Below, piece by piece: positions 9,895 to 22,210 of a stretch of DNA of 64,000 nt; the stretch's first letter is position 1; each line of letters starts with the position of its first letter. The translations under genes and the position numbers were made by a program. Source of the DNA: Siphonodentalium dalli. Its lineage: Eukaryota > Mollusca > Scaphopoda > Gadilida > Siphonodentaliidae. The notes beneath the pieces were generated by a model. The model was given only the letters and a program-made list of their open reading frames with translations, was not told the DNA's origin and made no database searches. The stretch lies in contig CP136061.1 of assembly GCA_032622095.1 (NCBI GenBank), positions 135,245,587-135,309,586 of the forward strand. The letters are read 5' to 3'.

Positions 9895-11560
9895 TTTTTA
9901 GCTCACCTGAGACGAATAGTCATCACTCCTCGTCCGTCCATCCGTCAACAATTCTTTAAACCTCTTCTTCTTTAGAACCATAAGACCGAATGGGTTCGTA
10001 TTTGGTGTGGATGTTCCCTAGGTGACTCACATTCAGATTTATTCAAATGAGGTCACTGGGTCAAATAGTTGTGAAAGCAGGGCCATAACTCTATTCCTCC
10101 ATAGTACTTCTTAGAATGACTTCTTCTCAAGAACCATGGGGCCGATTTAGCTTATATTTGGAATGGAGGGTCCTTGTGTGACTGGGGTTCAGATTTGTTC
10201 AAATGGGGTCACTGGGTCAAATAGGGGCAGAGCCAGGGACACAACTCTTTTTAGATTGAACTCCCTGTTCAATTTAACAAAAACAAAACAAAACAAAACA
10301 ACAAACCTAAAAAAAAATTGATTTGAAAAAAAAAACAAAACAAAAAACAAAAAAAACATTATTTTAATTGAGATTAATTTCATGCTCAATTTAAAAAATA
10401 AATAACAACATTATAACATCCACCAGGGTGACTCAACCAAATTTGGTTTAAATCAGTCTAAAATCAAGAACATGCAAATAGCTAGCAGATACTCAGAGCT
10501 CTATGAGATATGAGGAAGGTGTCTGCAATCACAGAATGTTTACTTAACACCATATAGAAGTCACATTGATTATAAAGTAATAAATGAAATGGCAGTGTTA
10601 ACAAAATCTGATTGGAATGACAGCTCCTTTGATTAATAGCCTAAAATTCTCTGTCTGTTAAAGAGTTTGTATATAAATGACCCATAGCTTATGATAACAA
10701 ACTCCCAAGGGCAAGTGTGAATGATGAATCTGTCAGTTAGGCCAGTAAATCTAAATACCTGTTTTCTCAGGCAAATACATATGGGAAACTGGATGAGAAA
10801 GAAGGAGGCATTTTTCTTAGCTTACCTGAAATGAAGAATTGAGACATATTTTGTGTGAATGGTCCCTATGTGGCTGGGATTAAGTTTTGTTCAAATGGGG
10901 GTCACATGGTCAAAACAGTGGCATAGTTATAGGGACCTAACTCTTTCCATCCATAGTTATTCTAAAAACATCTTCTCAAGAATCATCGGGGCTATTTAGC
11001 TTATAATTGGTATGGAAGGTCCTTGGGTGACAGGGATACAGATGTGTTAAAATGAGGTCACCTGGGCAAATAAAGGCGGAGCCAGGGACATAAATTGTCC
11101 ATCCATTGTAATTCTTAAAATGTCTTCCTATCAAGAACCATCAGGCCTATTCAGCTTATATTTGGAATGGGTGACAAGGATTCAGATTTGATTCAGAATT
11201 GGATCACTGGGTCAAATAGGGTCAGAGCCACGGACATAATTCTTTCCCTCATTAGTTATTTTTAAAACATCTTCTCAAGAACCATTTGGCATATTTAGTA
11301 TACATTTTGGTATAGAGAGTCCTTGGGTGATTGGGATTCAGATCTGTTGAAATGGGTTCACCAGGTCAAATAGGGGTGTGACCAAGGACATAACTCTTCC
11401 CCCATAGTAATTCTTAAAATGGCTCCTCCTCAAGAGCCATCAGTCCTATTTAGCTTATATGTAGTAACTAGTATGGAGGGTCCTTGTGTTACTTGGGACT
11501 GGGTTACAGATTTGTTAAAATGGGTTCGACCAATCAAGAAATGGCATTTTGTGTATATTG
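9895..11560 (+). repeat. Dispersed repeat (GCTCACCTGAGACGAA family), internally reiterated
   Basis: Starts TTTTTAGCTCACCTGAGACGAA, followed by the CGTCCGTCC microsatellite. Then comes a block of about 130-160 bp (containing CAGATTTGTTCAAATGGGGTC, ACTGGGTCAAATAGG, GCCAGGGACATAACTC) repeated many times with drift. A-rich (AAAAC)n lies at about 10280-10360. No coding function. Other copies are at 13828, 14632, 27014, 48631, and reversed at 20780 and 22211. Confidence 0.75.
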
Positions 11561-11619
11561 CCTATGGAGATTTGGGATAAAAAAATTTTTGTATGGGGTG
11601 CACCATTAAAAAATGGGGG

Positions 11620-11950
11620 CATGTCAGGTTGTAACTTTGCCACAGTTAGGAAAGATTGAGGTATCAGTTGTAAAATTCCAACATGTGCAAAGGAATTTTA
11701 CGAACTTGGGAGTGTGCTTGCTTCAGTTGGGAGGGAGCAGACTATGGACTATGTGGGGTGGGGGGATCTGGACCATATTTCAAGGTGGACACCCCACTGC
11801 TCAACAGAGACCCTCTAGGCTACGTCCCTCTTTAGGACTACTTGTTTTAAAGTGAATTTGACAAGTACTAACTCTTATGGTCTTCCGAATCCCAGTCTTC
11901 TCAGTCTTTACAGTCTGGTGAGCGTCTCCACAGTCATTGACTGTCAAGAT
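11620..11950 (+). repeat. Distal segment of the dispersed repeat
   Basis: Contains the AAATTCCAAC..TTGGGAG block and the GTCCCAGTCTTCTCAGTCTT..CTGGTGAGCG block, which recur in the same order at 30850-31170 and 52080-52340 and in reverse at 19925-20070. This is the far end of the GCTCACCTGAG repeat family. No gene seen. Confidence 0.6.
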
Positions 11951-12255
11951 TGTTTGTTCTGTAATCAGAATTTCCTTTCTTGATTCTTTTTAATTTTATG
12001 TTGTTTGTGATGGGTTAATGTACTTATTCCCACTGAGAAACTTTGTGTTGCAATTAGTTTGAAGTGAATTTTTTTTAGATTTCGCTTCTGTCGTAGACAG
12101 ATAAGTTTTATAGACAATCAGGTCACATTCACAGGTAGAGTAATTTGGATAAACAAACAAACAAACAGTCAAAAAAAATAAACAGAACATATGAGAAAGT
12201 ATCAAGCGATTGATGTTGATTGGTGATATAATTAAAAGTGATACAACTTGCTTAA

Positions 12256-12888
12256 AGGGGTACTATACACAGAGATAGGCAAATTTTTTTATTTACTCCC
12301 ATTGACATAACTTTCAAGTTAGATTGTGTTCATGTTATATGAGTTTCGTATAAACCTAATTTAGCGACGAAAATATTGATCTTGGAAATAAAAATATTAC
12401 GATTTCAAACTACGCGCCATGTTTTTGACCTTCACCGGAGAAGACGCAGGTGCAGGATGAACCGGAAGTTCAATTGATGCCTGCAATCTCTTCCATCGAA
12501 CAATCTCACCCCCTATAAAAATACTTGACGCTTTATGAATCTTGTTTCTTCTCTTTTTTTCCAAATTGGTTATAGCGGGACTTCCTTTTGCATGTAACAT
12601 GTTTTGTTCGCAATAATAATAATGTTCGTCGTAAACGGCCGTCGATAAAAGACACCCAACATGTGAGATTTCAAGAACGGTAACTCGTAATGGCATAATT
12701 CGCCATTTTATGACTCCAGCCATAAATTCATTTATATTAAATAATTCAATTTGACTTTGATGATAGCCTGTTAACCGGAACGTTTTCACTAGACATCGTC
12801 AACTCAAATACGTTATTTTAAAATATAATATTGATATTAGATCGCAATTGTTACCGGGAATTTATTGAAATTGGCGTACAGTACCCCT
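12256..12888. mobile_element. TTAA-flanked element, AGGGGTACTRTAC family, second copy
   Basis: TIR AGGGGTACTATACAC pairs with GTACAGTACCCCT, with TTAA at 12252-12255 and 12889-12892. Same internal blocks as 8841-9432. A 130-codon minus-strand frame (12397-12789) lies inside and has no family resemblance, so it is probably fortuitous. Confidence 0.7.
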
Positions 12889-13827
12889 TTAATGTTCATG
12901 TCCAACAGTCATCAGATAAAGGATAATGCATAAAGGTGCCTTCATGGTACTATATCATGATTTGATTTTGATTTGATTTTGATAACATCTGAAGTTCTGA
13001 ACACATAAATACACAATCAAATACATGCACAGTCAAGTTATCAAACACATTACCACGCATAATTTATGCTGTAATATATAATTTATAAATTATATAAATT
13101 AATTTGCTCCATTGGGAGCCAGCTGGTATTTTTATACATTTAGTACCTGTGGATGGATAGTGACATGAGACCAGATGTCGCCGGGGATGAAAAGTGGACA
13201 TAGATCTATTTATTTCCATCATGGTTATTTCCATCATGGTCCCCTGTTACCATGCAGGTCACAAGGCCAATCCACAAGGGAAAACTGCCACCCAAAGATA
13301 AAATATTATATGTGTATATATATAAAATATATGACTTTATGAGAGAGGTGTATTACAACAGTACTCGGCCGCTCACACATGCCCACTACCACCATGTACG
13401 TGTATGGTAGGCTGTGGACTGATCTGTCCATGACCGAGAGATGGAATTCCTAAATGCAGGTAGCAGCGTCCATGTAGACTAGCCAAGTACAAGTAAAAAT
13501 TAAGGTGATAATTAGTTATCGCGCGACCTGCATTTATAAAACTTTGGCACAACCTGTTTTTCGTTCGTGGCATTTTCATTTTAGATAACCTCCAGGAAAA
13601 CTGAACGTTCGTTCGCCTCAAATTTGCAGGTCTGACTTCCTGATTTTTATAATGATTGGACAGGTCCGGACTGGTCCAGGCAAGGACACTAGACCACCGG
13701 TGCTGGACCAGACTGGACTGGACTGCCTCTTCACTGGACTGGACCACCACTGGTGGTCATGTCCCTAAAAGGGTATAACAGTTTGACATGACATGATGAC
13801 CATGATAGTGGAAATGATCAAGACATG

Positions 13828-14170
13828 TTTTTAGCTCACCTGAGATGAAGTCTCCGGTGGAGCTATAGTCATCACTCCTCGTCCGTCGTCAGTCCATCGT
13901 CCGTCCATCGCACCGTCCATCATTCCGTCAACAATTCTTTGAACATCTTCCCCTCTGGAACCATAAGACCGAATGGGTTCATATTTGGTGTGGATGTTCC
14001 ATAGGTGACTCTCATTCAGATTTGTTCAAATGAGGTCACTGGGTCAAATAGTTGTGAAGCCAGGGCCATAACTATTTCCCTCCATAGTAATTCTTAAAAT
14101 GACTTCTTCTCAAATACCATCAGGCCATATGGGTTCATATTTTCGATTTAACCACATTAAAATCCTTGTT
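13828..14170 (+). repeat. Dispersed repeat copy (GCTCACCTGAG family)
   Basis: Opens TTTTTAGCTCACCTGAGATGAAG with CTCCGGTGGAGCTATAGTCATC, a CCGTCCATC microsatellite and the GGTTCATATTTGGTGTGGATG block. Truncated after the first CATAACT block. Confidence 0.8.
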
Positions 14171-14383
14171 TTGATCACAGCTGTAGGAGTAACACAATAC
14201 ATTGGCATTGCTCTGCAGAGCTGTTTGTCCAGTCATTATAAACTAATTATCTCAATGTTGACATCTCTCCAAGACATACTGGTAGCTGATAGTGGTTGCA
14301 TGAATGGAATTTAATCCCATGTTTATCTCAGATACAAATTACCTGTTTGATAGTTTAAAGTTTATTTTTACTATTAATATTAA

Positions 14384-14520
14384 CCATTTCATGACCAGAG
14401 TTGTGCTGGTGCAGCAATGAAGACCCTGTGCATTCTCTTATATATGCGAGTCTCCCATGGGGAGCCTCCCATATAAAAGAGAATGCACTGGCTTTCAAGG
14501 TCATGGAAATTTTGTTAGGC
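14384..14520. repeat. CTCTTATATATG hairpin repeat
   Basis: Contains GCATTCTCTTATATATGCG, AGTCTCCCATGGGGAGCCTCCC and ATATAAAAGAGAATGCAC, a self-complementary core, flanked by ACCATTTCATGACCAGAG and TTTCAAGGTCATGGAAAT. The same hairpin occurs at about 29048, 39268, 47195, 50607 and 50960. Probably a small mobile or structured repeat; family unknown. Confidence 0.6.
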
Positions 14521-14631
14521 AAATGTGGTCAGGCATTCAAATAAATCATGTATGTCATATTCTCGCAGGGATGTCCCCACAGTGTGGGGGGGGGGGGGTG
14601 ATTTACAGATTGATTCAATGAAATGTAAATT

Positions 14632-15195
14632 TTAAGCTCACCTGAGACGAAGCTATATCATCACTTCTCATCTGTCACCTGTTCATCTGTCTATCCGTCC
14701 ATCCATCTGTCAACAATTCTTTGAACATCTTCTCTAGATCATAAGACTGAATGGGTTCATATTTGGTATGGATGTTCCCTAGGTGACTCACATTCAGATT
14801 TGTTCAAATGAGGTCACCCTGTCAAATGGTTGTGAAGCCAGGGCCATAACTCTTGCCCTCCATAGTAATTCTTCTAATGTACCATCAGGTTGAATGGGTT
14901 CATATTTGGTATGAAGGGTTCTTGAGTGACTGGAGTTCAGATTTGTTCAAATGGGGTCAATTGTCGGCTGAGCCAGGAACATAACTAAAAAAAATAAAAT
15001 GTTTTTTTTAGATTTAACTCCTTGCTCAATTAACGGAAAAAAACCCATTTAATATAAGTTTGAAAAACTAACTGCATTATAGTACATCGGCTCATCCCAC
15101 AAAATTTAGTTGAAACCGGTCCAGGGGTCTGGGAGAAAAATCATGAACAGACAGATTGTTACCCTTGCCAATTGAGGGTTCAAAGTAGGTATATG
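14632..15195 (+). repeat. Dispersed repeat copy (GCTCACCTGAG family)
   Basis: Starts AAGCTCACCTGAGACGAAGC and carries the same blocks as the 9895 copy, ending with TTGAAACCGGTCCAGGGGTCTGGGAG-like text also seen near 52560. No coding content. Confidence 0.75.
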
Positions 15196-15614
15196 TACCC
15201 CTGTCACAAATGTTTCTTAAACATTCCTAATGCCTGGATGTTATTTGAGAAGTCATCTCTTTCACTAATAATATAAAGCTTCTATGCCTGCCATTCTCAC
15301 TAATGTCTCCTGTGTATGAAATGAGATCTTACTGAGTATCTTATCTGACAGCCTTTGATAAACAAATGTTTATTTGTGTCATTCATTTCAATTTAAATTA
15401 CATTAATTCCCATGTGCTGTGTTGTTGTACATTTGTACAGGAAAGTGTTATATTATGTTTATATAGTCTATTGACCTCTTTTCATCTATTATAATACTGT
15501 GTCTATTTATTATGCTGATGATTTCAAGAAACAATGTTGATCTTCCCTTAATTGTGTGACATATTTTAATGAAAATGAACCCACTACAACTTCTATAATA
15601 TACCATTTGAGATT

Positions 15615-17845
15615 AGCAACGTGAATTTTGTTACTTATTCCTTATTCCTTATTCCTTATTCGCAAAATGTCGGAAAGTGTGGCATATGGCCCCAAATTCG
15701 TAAGTGGCCAGGTCGGGGGTGCATTTTGGGCCGAAATTTGTTTGGGTCGAGTTGGTAAAAGTGGTCCGAAAAAGTGTCCGACCTGTGCTCGGTCCGATTT
15801 TTTTGGGAAAATGTCCCAAATGACGCCAAATTCTCAAGTGGCCAGCTGGGCGGGAAATTTTGGGTCCAAAATTTTTTGGGTCGAGTTGGTAAAAGTGGTC
15901 CGAAAAAGTGTCCGACCTGTGCTCGGTCCGATTTTTTTTGGGGAAAATGTCCCAAATGATCACGGCAACGTACTTAGTAAAAAATAACAAAAAATTGGGC
16001 CGAAAAAAATTGGGTCGAAAAGTCCGAAATGCCTCGAAATTAGGCAAAGTCTAAAAAATGAAGGGGAAAAGTCCCCAATGGGTGCAAATTCTCAAGTGGC
16101 CAGCTGGGCGGAACATTTTGGGTCGAATTTTTTTTGGGTCGAGTTGGTAAAAGTGGTCCGAAAAAGTGTCCGACCTGTGCTCGGTCCGATTTTTTTGGGA
16201 AAATGTCCCAAATGACCACGGCAACGTACTTAGTAAAAAATAACAAAAAAATGGGCCGAAAAAAATTGGGTCGAAAAGTCCGAAATGCCTCGAAATTAGG
16301 CAAAGTCTAAAAAATGAAGGGGAAAAGTCCCCAATGGGTGCAAATTCGCAAGTGGCCAGCTGGGCGGAACATTTTGGGTCGAATTTTTTTTGGGTCGAGT
16401 TGGTAAAAGTGGTCCGAAAAAGTGTCCGACCTGTGCTCGGTCCGATTTTTTTGGGAAAATGTCCCAAATGACGCCAAATTCTCAAGTGGCCAGCTGGGCG
16501 GGAAATTTTGGGTCCAAAATCTTTTGGGTCGAGTTGGTAAAAGTGGTCCGAAAAAGTGTCCGACCTGTGCTCGGTCCGATTTTTTTGGGAAAATGTCCCA
16601 AATGACCACGGCAACGTACTTAGTAAAAAATAACAAAAAATTGGGCCGAAAAAAATTGGGTCGAAAAGTCCGAAATGCCTCGAAATTAGGCAAAGTCTAA
16701 AAAATGAAGGGGAAAAGTCCCCAATGGGTGCAAATTCTCAAGTGGCCAGCTGGGCGGAACATTTTGGGTCGAATTTTTTTTGGGTCGAGTTGGTAAAAGT
16801 GGTCCGAAAAAGTGTCCGACCTGTGCTCGGTCCGATTTTTTTGGGAAAATGTCCCAAATGACCACGGCAACGTACTTAGTAAAAAATAACAAAAAATTGG
16901 GCCGAAAAAAATTGGGTCGAAAAGTCCGAAATGCCTCGAAATTAGGCAAAGTCTAAAAAATGAAGGGGAAAAGTCCCCAATGGGTGCAAATTCTCAAGTG
17001 GCCAGCTGGGCGGAACATTTTGGGTCGAATTTTTTTTGGGTCGAGTTAGTAAAAGTGGTCCGAAGAAGTGTCCGACCTGTGCCTCGTCCGATTTTTTTGG
17101 GAAAATGTCCCAAATGACGCCAAATTCTCAAGTGGCCAGCTGGGCGGGAAATTTTGGGTCCAAAATCTTTTGGGTCGAGTTGGTAAAAGTGGTCCGAAAA
17201 AGTGTCCGACCTGTGCTCGGTCCGATTTTTTTGGGGAAAATGTCCCAAATGACCACGGCAACGTACTTAGTAAAAAAAACAAAAAATTGGGCCGAAAAAA
17301 ATTGGGTCGAAAAGTCCGAAATGCCTCGAAATTAGGCAAAGTCTAAAAAATGAAGGGGAAAAGTCCCCAATGGGTGCAAATTCTCAAGTGGCCAGCTGGG
17401 CGGAACATTTTGGGTCGAATTTTTTTTGAGTCGAGTTGGTAAAAGTGGTCCGAAAAAGTGTCCGACCTGTGCTCGGTCCGATTTTTTTGGGAAAATGTCC
17501 CAAATGACCACGGCAACGTACTTAGTAAAAAATAACAAAAAATTGGGCCGAAAAAAATTGGGTCGAAAAGTCCGAAATGCCTCGAAATTAGGCAAAGTCT
17601 AAAAAATGAAGGGGAAAAGTCCCCAATGGGTGCAAATTCTCAAGTGGCCAGCTGGGCGGAACATTTTGGGTCGAATTTTTTTGGGTCGAGTTGGTAAAAG
17701 TGGTCCGAAAAAGTGTCCGACCTGTGCTCGGTCCGATTTTTTTGGGAAAATGTCCCAAATGACCACGGCAACGTACTTAGTAAAAAATAACAAAAAATTG
17801 GGCCGAAAAAAATTGGGTCGAAAAGTCCGAAATGCCTCGAAATAA
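15615..17845 (+). repeat. Left satellite arm with 646-bp higher-order period
   Basis: The marker CAAAGTCTAAAAAATGAAGG begins at 16045, 16301, 16691, 16947, 17337 and 17593, giving spacings 256, 390, 256, 390, 256. The longer interval holds one extra block of about 133 bp (GACGCCAAATTCTCAAGTGG ... GTCCAAAATCTTTTGGGTCG). So the array is a two-step higher-order repeat. The common core is GTCGAGTTGGTAAAAGTGGT. The many open frames across it on both strands are by-products of repeat structure. Confidence 0.85.
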
Positions 17846-18205
17846 GTTATCCTCATCGACGAGTAGTCTCTGCACAATGTCATTAATTTACCGGTCGTCT
17901 CCCTCGTTTTTCTCTCCTGTCGTCTACGCATCTTCCGATGCACGGCGACTTGGTATCTCCACATACAGCACAGTTATACATTGTGGAATTTTGCCAGTCA
18001 ACAATAATAAATCAGTTGAATAGCAGTTCATAGCAAATCAAACTCAGTGGATTCATCCTGATCACCATTCACCACTATTGGGTTGGTTTGGGGTAGCTAG
18101 CCCCGGGATTGTCGAAAGGGCCGAAGGGCCCTTTCCTTAATCCCTCATGTTTTTTCTTTTATTAGAAATACGAGGGGGGAAAAGGATAGCATTTTTCTGT
18201 TTGGA

Positions 18206-18823
18206 TTAGGGTTTCTTTTTTCTCTTCTTCTTAGAGTTAGGCTTTTCTGTCGAAGATTGTGGAGATTTCAGTTGTTGTTGTTGGATGATATCTGCAATTC
18301 TTTGTTCTTTTTGAATTCTTTCTAGTTCTCTTTTTTGCTTTTGATCTACTCTCAGGCGTTCTTCATCTTTTTCTCTCCATTTCTTTTCGTGTTCTTCTTT
18401 CCAATCTTCGAAAAGGTTGTTGTTGGTGCTGGTGGAGCTGGGGGACACAGGGATGTGTTGGTAATCCGGTATCCGAGGTGTAAAACTGTCCAGTTCCACG
18501 TCGAAGCTGGCGGCAGGAACATCTGGGGTGGTATCCACGTCCCTGTCTCCGCTAGCCTCGACGACGACAGCAGGGACCTCCGGCAGATCCACGGAATCCC
18601 TGCTTGCTGGTGCTATGTCGTCAGTCTCCATGCAGGTCGAGTCGTCTGGGCGTCTCTCAGACAACTTCGACCCGCCGGCTATGACCTTGGACGGCTGAGC
18701 CACACGGGAAGGGGCGACTGGCCGATCAACAGTCACCCCCTTCTGCTTCTTCCATTTCGCCCGTCTGGCCGCGTCCCTTCTTTTCTGTGAGGGTGTCTTT
18801 CTTTTGGGAGGCCCCTTCTTCAT
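18206..18823 (-). CDS. Unknown 205-residue basic/coiled-coil protein inside the foldback element
   Basis: ATG at 18823, TAA at 18206-18208. Residues 1-28 are strongly basic (KRKTPSQKRRDAARRAKWKK). The middle (about 40-125) is acidic, rich in Ser, Pro, Asp and Val, and probably disordered. Residues about 140-185 are charged and helical (WKEEHEKKWREKDEERLR, then RELERIQKEQRIADIIQQQQ), a likely coiled coil. The tail is KKKRKKKP. The family was not recognised. The basic PSQKRRD-type start is of a kind seen in accessory or gag-like proteins of invertebrate mobile elements, but this is a loose resemblance. It lies between the two satellite arms, so it may belong to the element or to something captured by it. 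Its length without stops in a low-coding region argues it is or was translated. Confidence 0.45.
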   Translation of the reverse strand: MKKGPPKRKTPSQKRRDAARRAKWKKQKGVTVDRPVAPSRVAQPSKVIAGGSKLSERRPDDSTCMETDDIAPASRDSVDLPEVPAVVVEASGDRDVDTTPDVPAASFDVELDSFTPRIPDYQHIPVSPSSTSTNNNLFEDWKEEHEKKWREKDEERLRVDQKQKRELERIQKEQRIADIIQQQQLKSPQSSTEKPNSKKKRKKKP

Positions 18824-19186
18824 ATTACAGCGGGTCTTGGCGTTCCTGTTCGCAGCAGAAGATTTCTGGGTGCCAGCATCATTCTGCTGTCCGGAATTCT
18901 ACACAGAGAACCAGAGAGCCCCTGTTAGCTTGGAGAGTCCAACTAACAGCGTCAACTAACCGGCTTTTCTGTATAGCGGCCAACGCGGCTTCAGGGATTA
19001 GCTCCATAATCCGTCCTGAGCCTAATCCAAAACCATCTCAGTCTGGCGTCTCCACGAGGGCAGTTACAACCGGGGTCGCGACCACACAACTCACTCGTGT
19101 AGACGCTCTGATAACAAGGAACTAATAGAGCCAAATAAAATTTGACTTGTTCGTTCCACTTGCTGACAGAGACCATTCACCATGCA

Positions 19187-19410
19187 TCGCATGTCTGTTT
19201 ATAAAACAATATAAAGGGATCACACACGAGTGTTTATATAACGGACAATGAATCAGTTGAAACAAGTTGTGTTTTTACTAACATGTTTTCGTAACAAATC
19301 AAACTCAGTGGATTCATCCTGATTACCATTCACTGACCATTTATCACCGCATGTCTGTTTATACAACGACATAAAGGGATCACACACGCGTGTTTACACA
19401 GCGGCGAAGA
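19187..19410. repeat. Two diverged direct repeats
   Basis: CGCATGTCTGTTTATA followed by ATAAAGGGATCACACACG and GTGTTTA occurs at about 19187 and 19349. AAATCAAACTCAGTGGATTC also occurs at 18036 and about 19297. They could be remnants of terminal or subterminal repeats around the 205-residue frame; no clear LTR structure. Confidence 0.4.
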
Positions 19411-19920
19411 GATTAATTAACACGATTCAATGAATGCTTTTTCAAGTCAGAACATCACCTACATTCTCAATTAATACAGATATATGTGTGAAAAGACAAT
19501 CATAATTATTTATTAAATTCATAAATATAAGTTTGAAAATCACCGAAAAAATCGGTTAAATTCATAAATATAAGTTTGAAAATCACCAAAAAAATCACAT
19601 AAATTCTCAATTAATACAGATACATGTGTGAAAAGACAATCATAATAATATATTAAATTCATAAATATAAGTTTGCAAATTGCATAATTTAATTGAGGTC
19701 CGTATGAGCCGGGGTCCGTATAAGCCAGGGTCCGTATCAGCCGGTGGTCCGTAAAAGCCAGGGTCCGCAAGAGCCAGGGTCCGTATAAGCCGCATACCGA
19801 CTACAACAGTCAGAACTTTTCATAATTACTTTAAAAGAAATAGCTCTAAACAGGATATGTGGCTAGAGAGATTTCACATATGTAGATTGGTGAAAATCCA
19901 CCTTGAAATTACCAACTGTA

Positions 19921-21410
19921 TACTACTGATCACCCCCTCCTCCTCCAGCTCAACAAGTCCCCTTTGACCGGTATACAGACTCCCAAGTCTTAGGTTGGAA
20001 TTTCACAACTGACACCTCAAACTTTCTCAATTGTTGGAAATTTCCAATCTCACAAGCGCCTTTTTCCAAAACCATTTAGACATGTTTGAAGCCCAATTAT
20101 CCATGGATCCAAAACACAATACATGTAAGTCAGATTAATCAGTCAGGTGGTTCCAAGGTAGATGTTTTAATGAATTTGGCATTTCAATGATTTTATTAGA
20201 CACAAAAGTGTTAACTCCCCATAGCCCCACCATTTCTTGACAAATTGACCTCATTTTAACAAATCTGAATCTCAGTCACTTAAAGGCACGTGAGGCCTTA
20301 GTTGTCGAAAATATTCATATTTGTTCCAATCACCGTAAACAGAAAAACATTGAAACGCATAGAGTTTCGTACATATATACCATGACCATCGCGTAAACAG
20401 CATGTTATCATAAAGATTTACTATATTTTACCTAAGCAAGAGCCTGATTGTGTTACAGAAGACAACACAATGCTGCTGGCTAATCACGCACAAATGGCAT
20501 AAACGCTCTTTATTCGTTCCATATCAGGAATTCACCCACAAAGAACGCTCTTTATGTTTACCATCATAATATAAACAAACACCAGAAAAGTAACTTTTTA
20601 GGCTTTTGTTTACATAACAATGGTCAAAAATATGGCAATAACATACTGTTTATGCGATATTTCTTATTTGTATACGGACAAAGTCTGTCTACATTTTGTT
20701 GTTCTTTCTGTTTGTGGCGGTTTTTGACGGGTGGAAATATTTTCACAAGATACCCACCGCCAAGGCCAACCGTACCTTTAAGGATCCTCCTGATTGCTCC
20801 ATACTATATGTAAGCTAAATAGTCCAACCTCTCTTGAGAAGACATTTTAAGAATTACTATAGAGACATATAGTTATGTCCCTGGTCCCACCCTATTTAAC
20901 CTGGTGACCCCATCTGAATAAATTTAAATCCCAGACACCAAAGAACCCTTCATACATATGATAAATATCAGTAAAATAGACCTGATGGTCCTTGTGAAGG
21001 AAGCATATTAAGAGGGAAACTGTTCTTCGTTTGGCCCCTATTTGACAAAGTGACCCCATTTAAAAAAAATCTCAATTGCAGTCAAGGAAGAACATTCCAT
21101 GCTAAATAAGCCAACCAGTTCTTGCAAACATATTTTAAGAATTACTATGTAGTGAAATAGTCTCTGGCTCTGCCCTTATTTGACTTTGTGATCCCATTTT
21201 CACAAAGGTAATTTCATACCAAATATAAGCAAAATAGGCCATTTGATTATTGCATAGAAGACACATCATGAATTACTATGTAGAGAAAGAGTAATGTAGC
21301 TGGCCTTGCACCTACTTGACCTGGTGACCCTGATAGAACAAATCTGAACCACAATCACCAAAGGAGCAAGCCTGCAAATAGTGCACCTATTCCTACATTG
21401 TATGTGCCTG
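19921..21410 (-). repeat. Dispersed repeat, reverse copy, split by a TTAA insertion
   Basis: Read on the minus strand this carries the same blocks as 29640-31170 and 51600-52340. Its block CAGATTTGTTAAAATGAGG (20222-20275, complement) is an uninterrupted copy of the site that is occupied at 29811-30699. It is itself interrupted at 20284-20777. Confidence 0.7.
20284..20777. mobile_element. TTAA-flanked element inside the dispersed repeat
   Basis: TIR AGGCACGTGAGGCCTTAG pairs with CCAAGGCCAACCGTACCT, diverged. TTAA occurs at 20280-20283 and 20778-20781. The related sequence GGATCCTTTAGTGACTGAG at about 29778-29797 (opposite orientation) lacks the insert, so it serves as an empty-site comparison. 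494 bp, no coding frame. Confidence 0.75.
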
Positions 21411-21454
21411 GCCTCAAGCAACACAATGTATTATACAATCAAGCCTTGAAATAG

Positions 21455-21790
21455 TGTGATAGTGTGTCTGTCATTTGCGGAATGAGGTCCCCCAGAGGGT
21501 GACTTTAGTGACGCTATCATGCACAGTGGGCTAGCATCACTAAATTCACCCTCTGGGGACCTCATTCTGCTAAGGCCCTCAACTGCTATGGCAGACCTAG
21601 GATAAGATTGAAGTTCCCCAGTTGAAGTTGATGTTCACCCATTGGACACCTCAATTATGAATTTTATATTCTGCAAATTAGGGGATATAGAAACTTCCTA
21701 GAAGGGAAATGTAACTAACAACTGTGTGGGATAGCATCACTAAATTCACCCTCTGGGGACCTCATTCTGCAAATGACAGACCTCCTATTT
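21455..21790. repeat. Diverged long copy of the CAAGCCTTG palindromic family
   Basis: Carries GTGTCTGTCATTTGCGGAAT, a first hairpin (ACCCTCTGGGGACCTC), a middle segment with GCAGACCTAGGATAAGATTG, and a second TTCACCCTCTGGGGACC block, ending TCTGCAAATGACAGAC. The same two-hairpin layout recurs at 28170, 40232 and 43895; the 151-153-bp copies look like the terminal hairpin alone. Confidence 0.6.
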
Positions 21791-22210
21791 GCCATGTTGA
21801 ACAATACATGATAGATTGTACCTCTTATTAATGATTCTCTGACCTGCAAATGTCAGACACACTAAATTCAGGCAGTTTGTTTAAATTGCTAGCAGTATGT
21901 TTATACAAGCTGTCAGTGACATTGTATTCCTTGATTAATGACCTGTGTTTCTCTCTGTCTATCCACAAAGAGATATCTGCAACTTTAATAGAACAGGTAT
22001 TAATGTTGGAAGCTGGAAATGATATCCATTGGAAGGGATGTTGGTTGGGTGTAGGCCACTGCAGGGTGGGGGTGCATCTGGGCCACGTGGGAGGGGGATG
22101 GGTAATGGAATATTTCTGTAATTTCAGAAGATTAAAGATTAAAGTTTCATAAATCTGCAGATGTTATAATGGTGTCACTTTTTCAAATTTTATAACATGC
22201 TTTTTTTTTT

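Noticed and set aside
15628-17964. Many overlapping open frames of 60-190 codons on both strands
   Set aside because: They follow satellite periodicity, repeat the same text (MPNFEAFRTFRPNFF-type), and occur in several frames at once.
18030-19320. LTR pair around the 205-residue frame
   Set aside because: Only a ~20-40-bp shared segment (AAATCAAACTCAGTGGATTC) is present, without TG..CA ends, primer site or polypurine tract.
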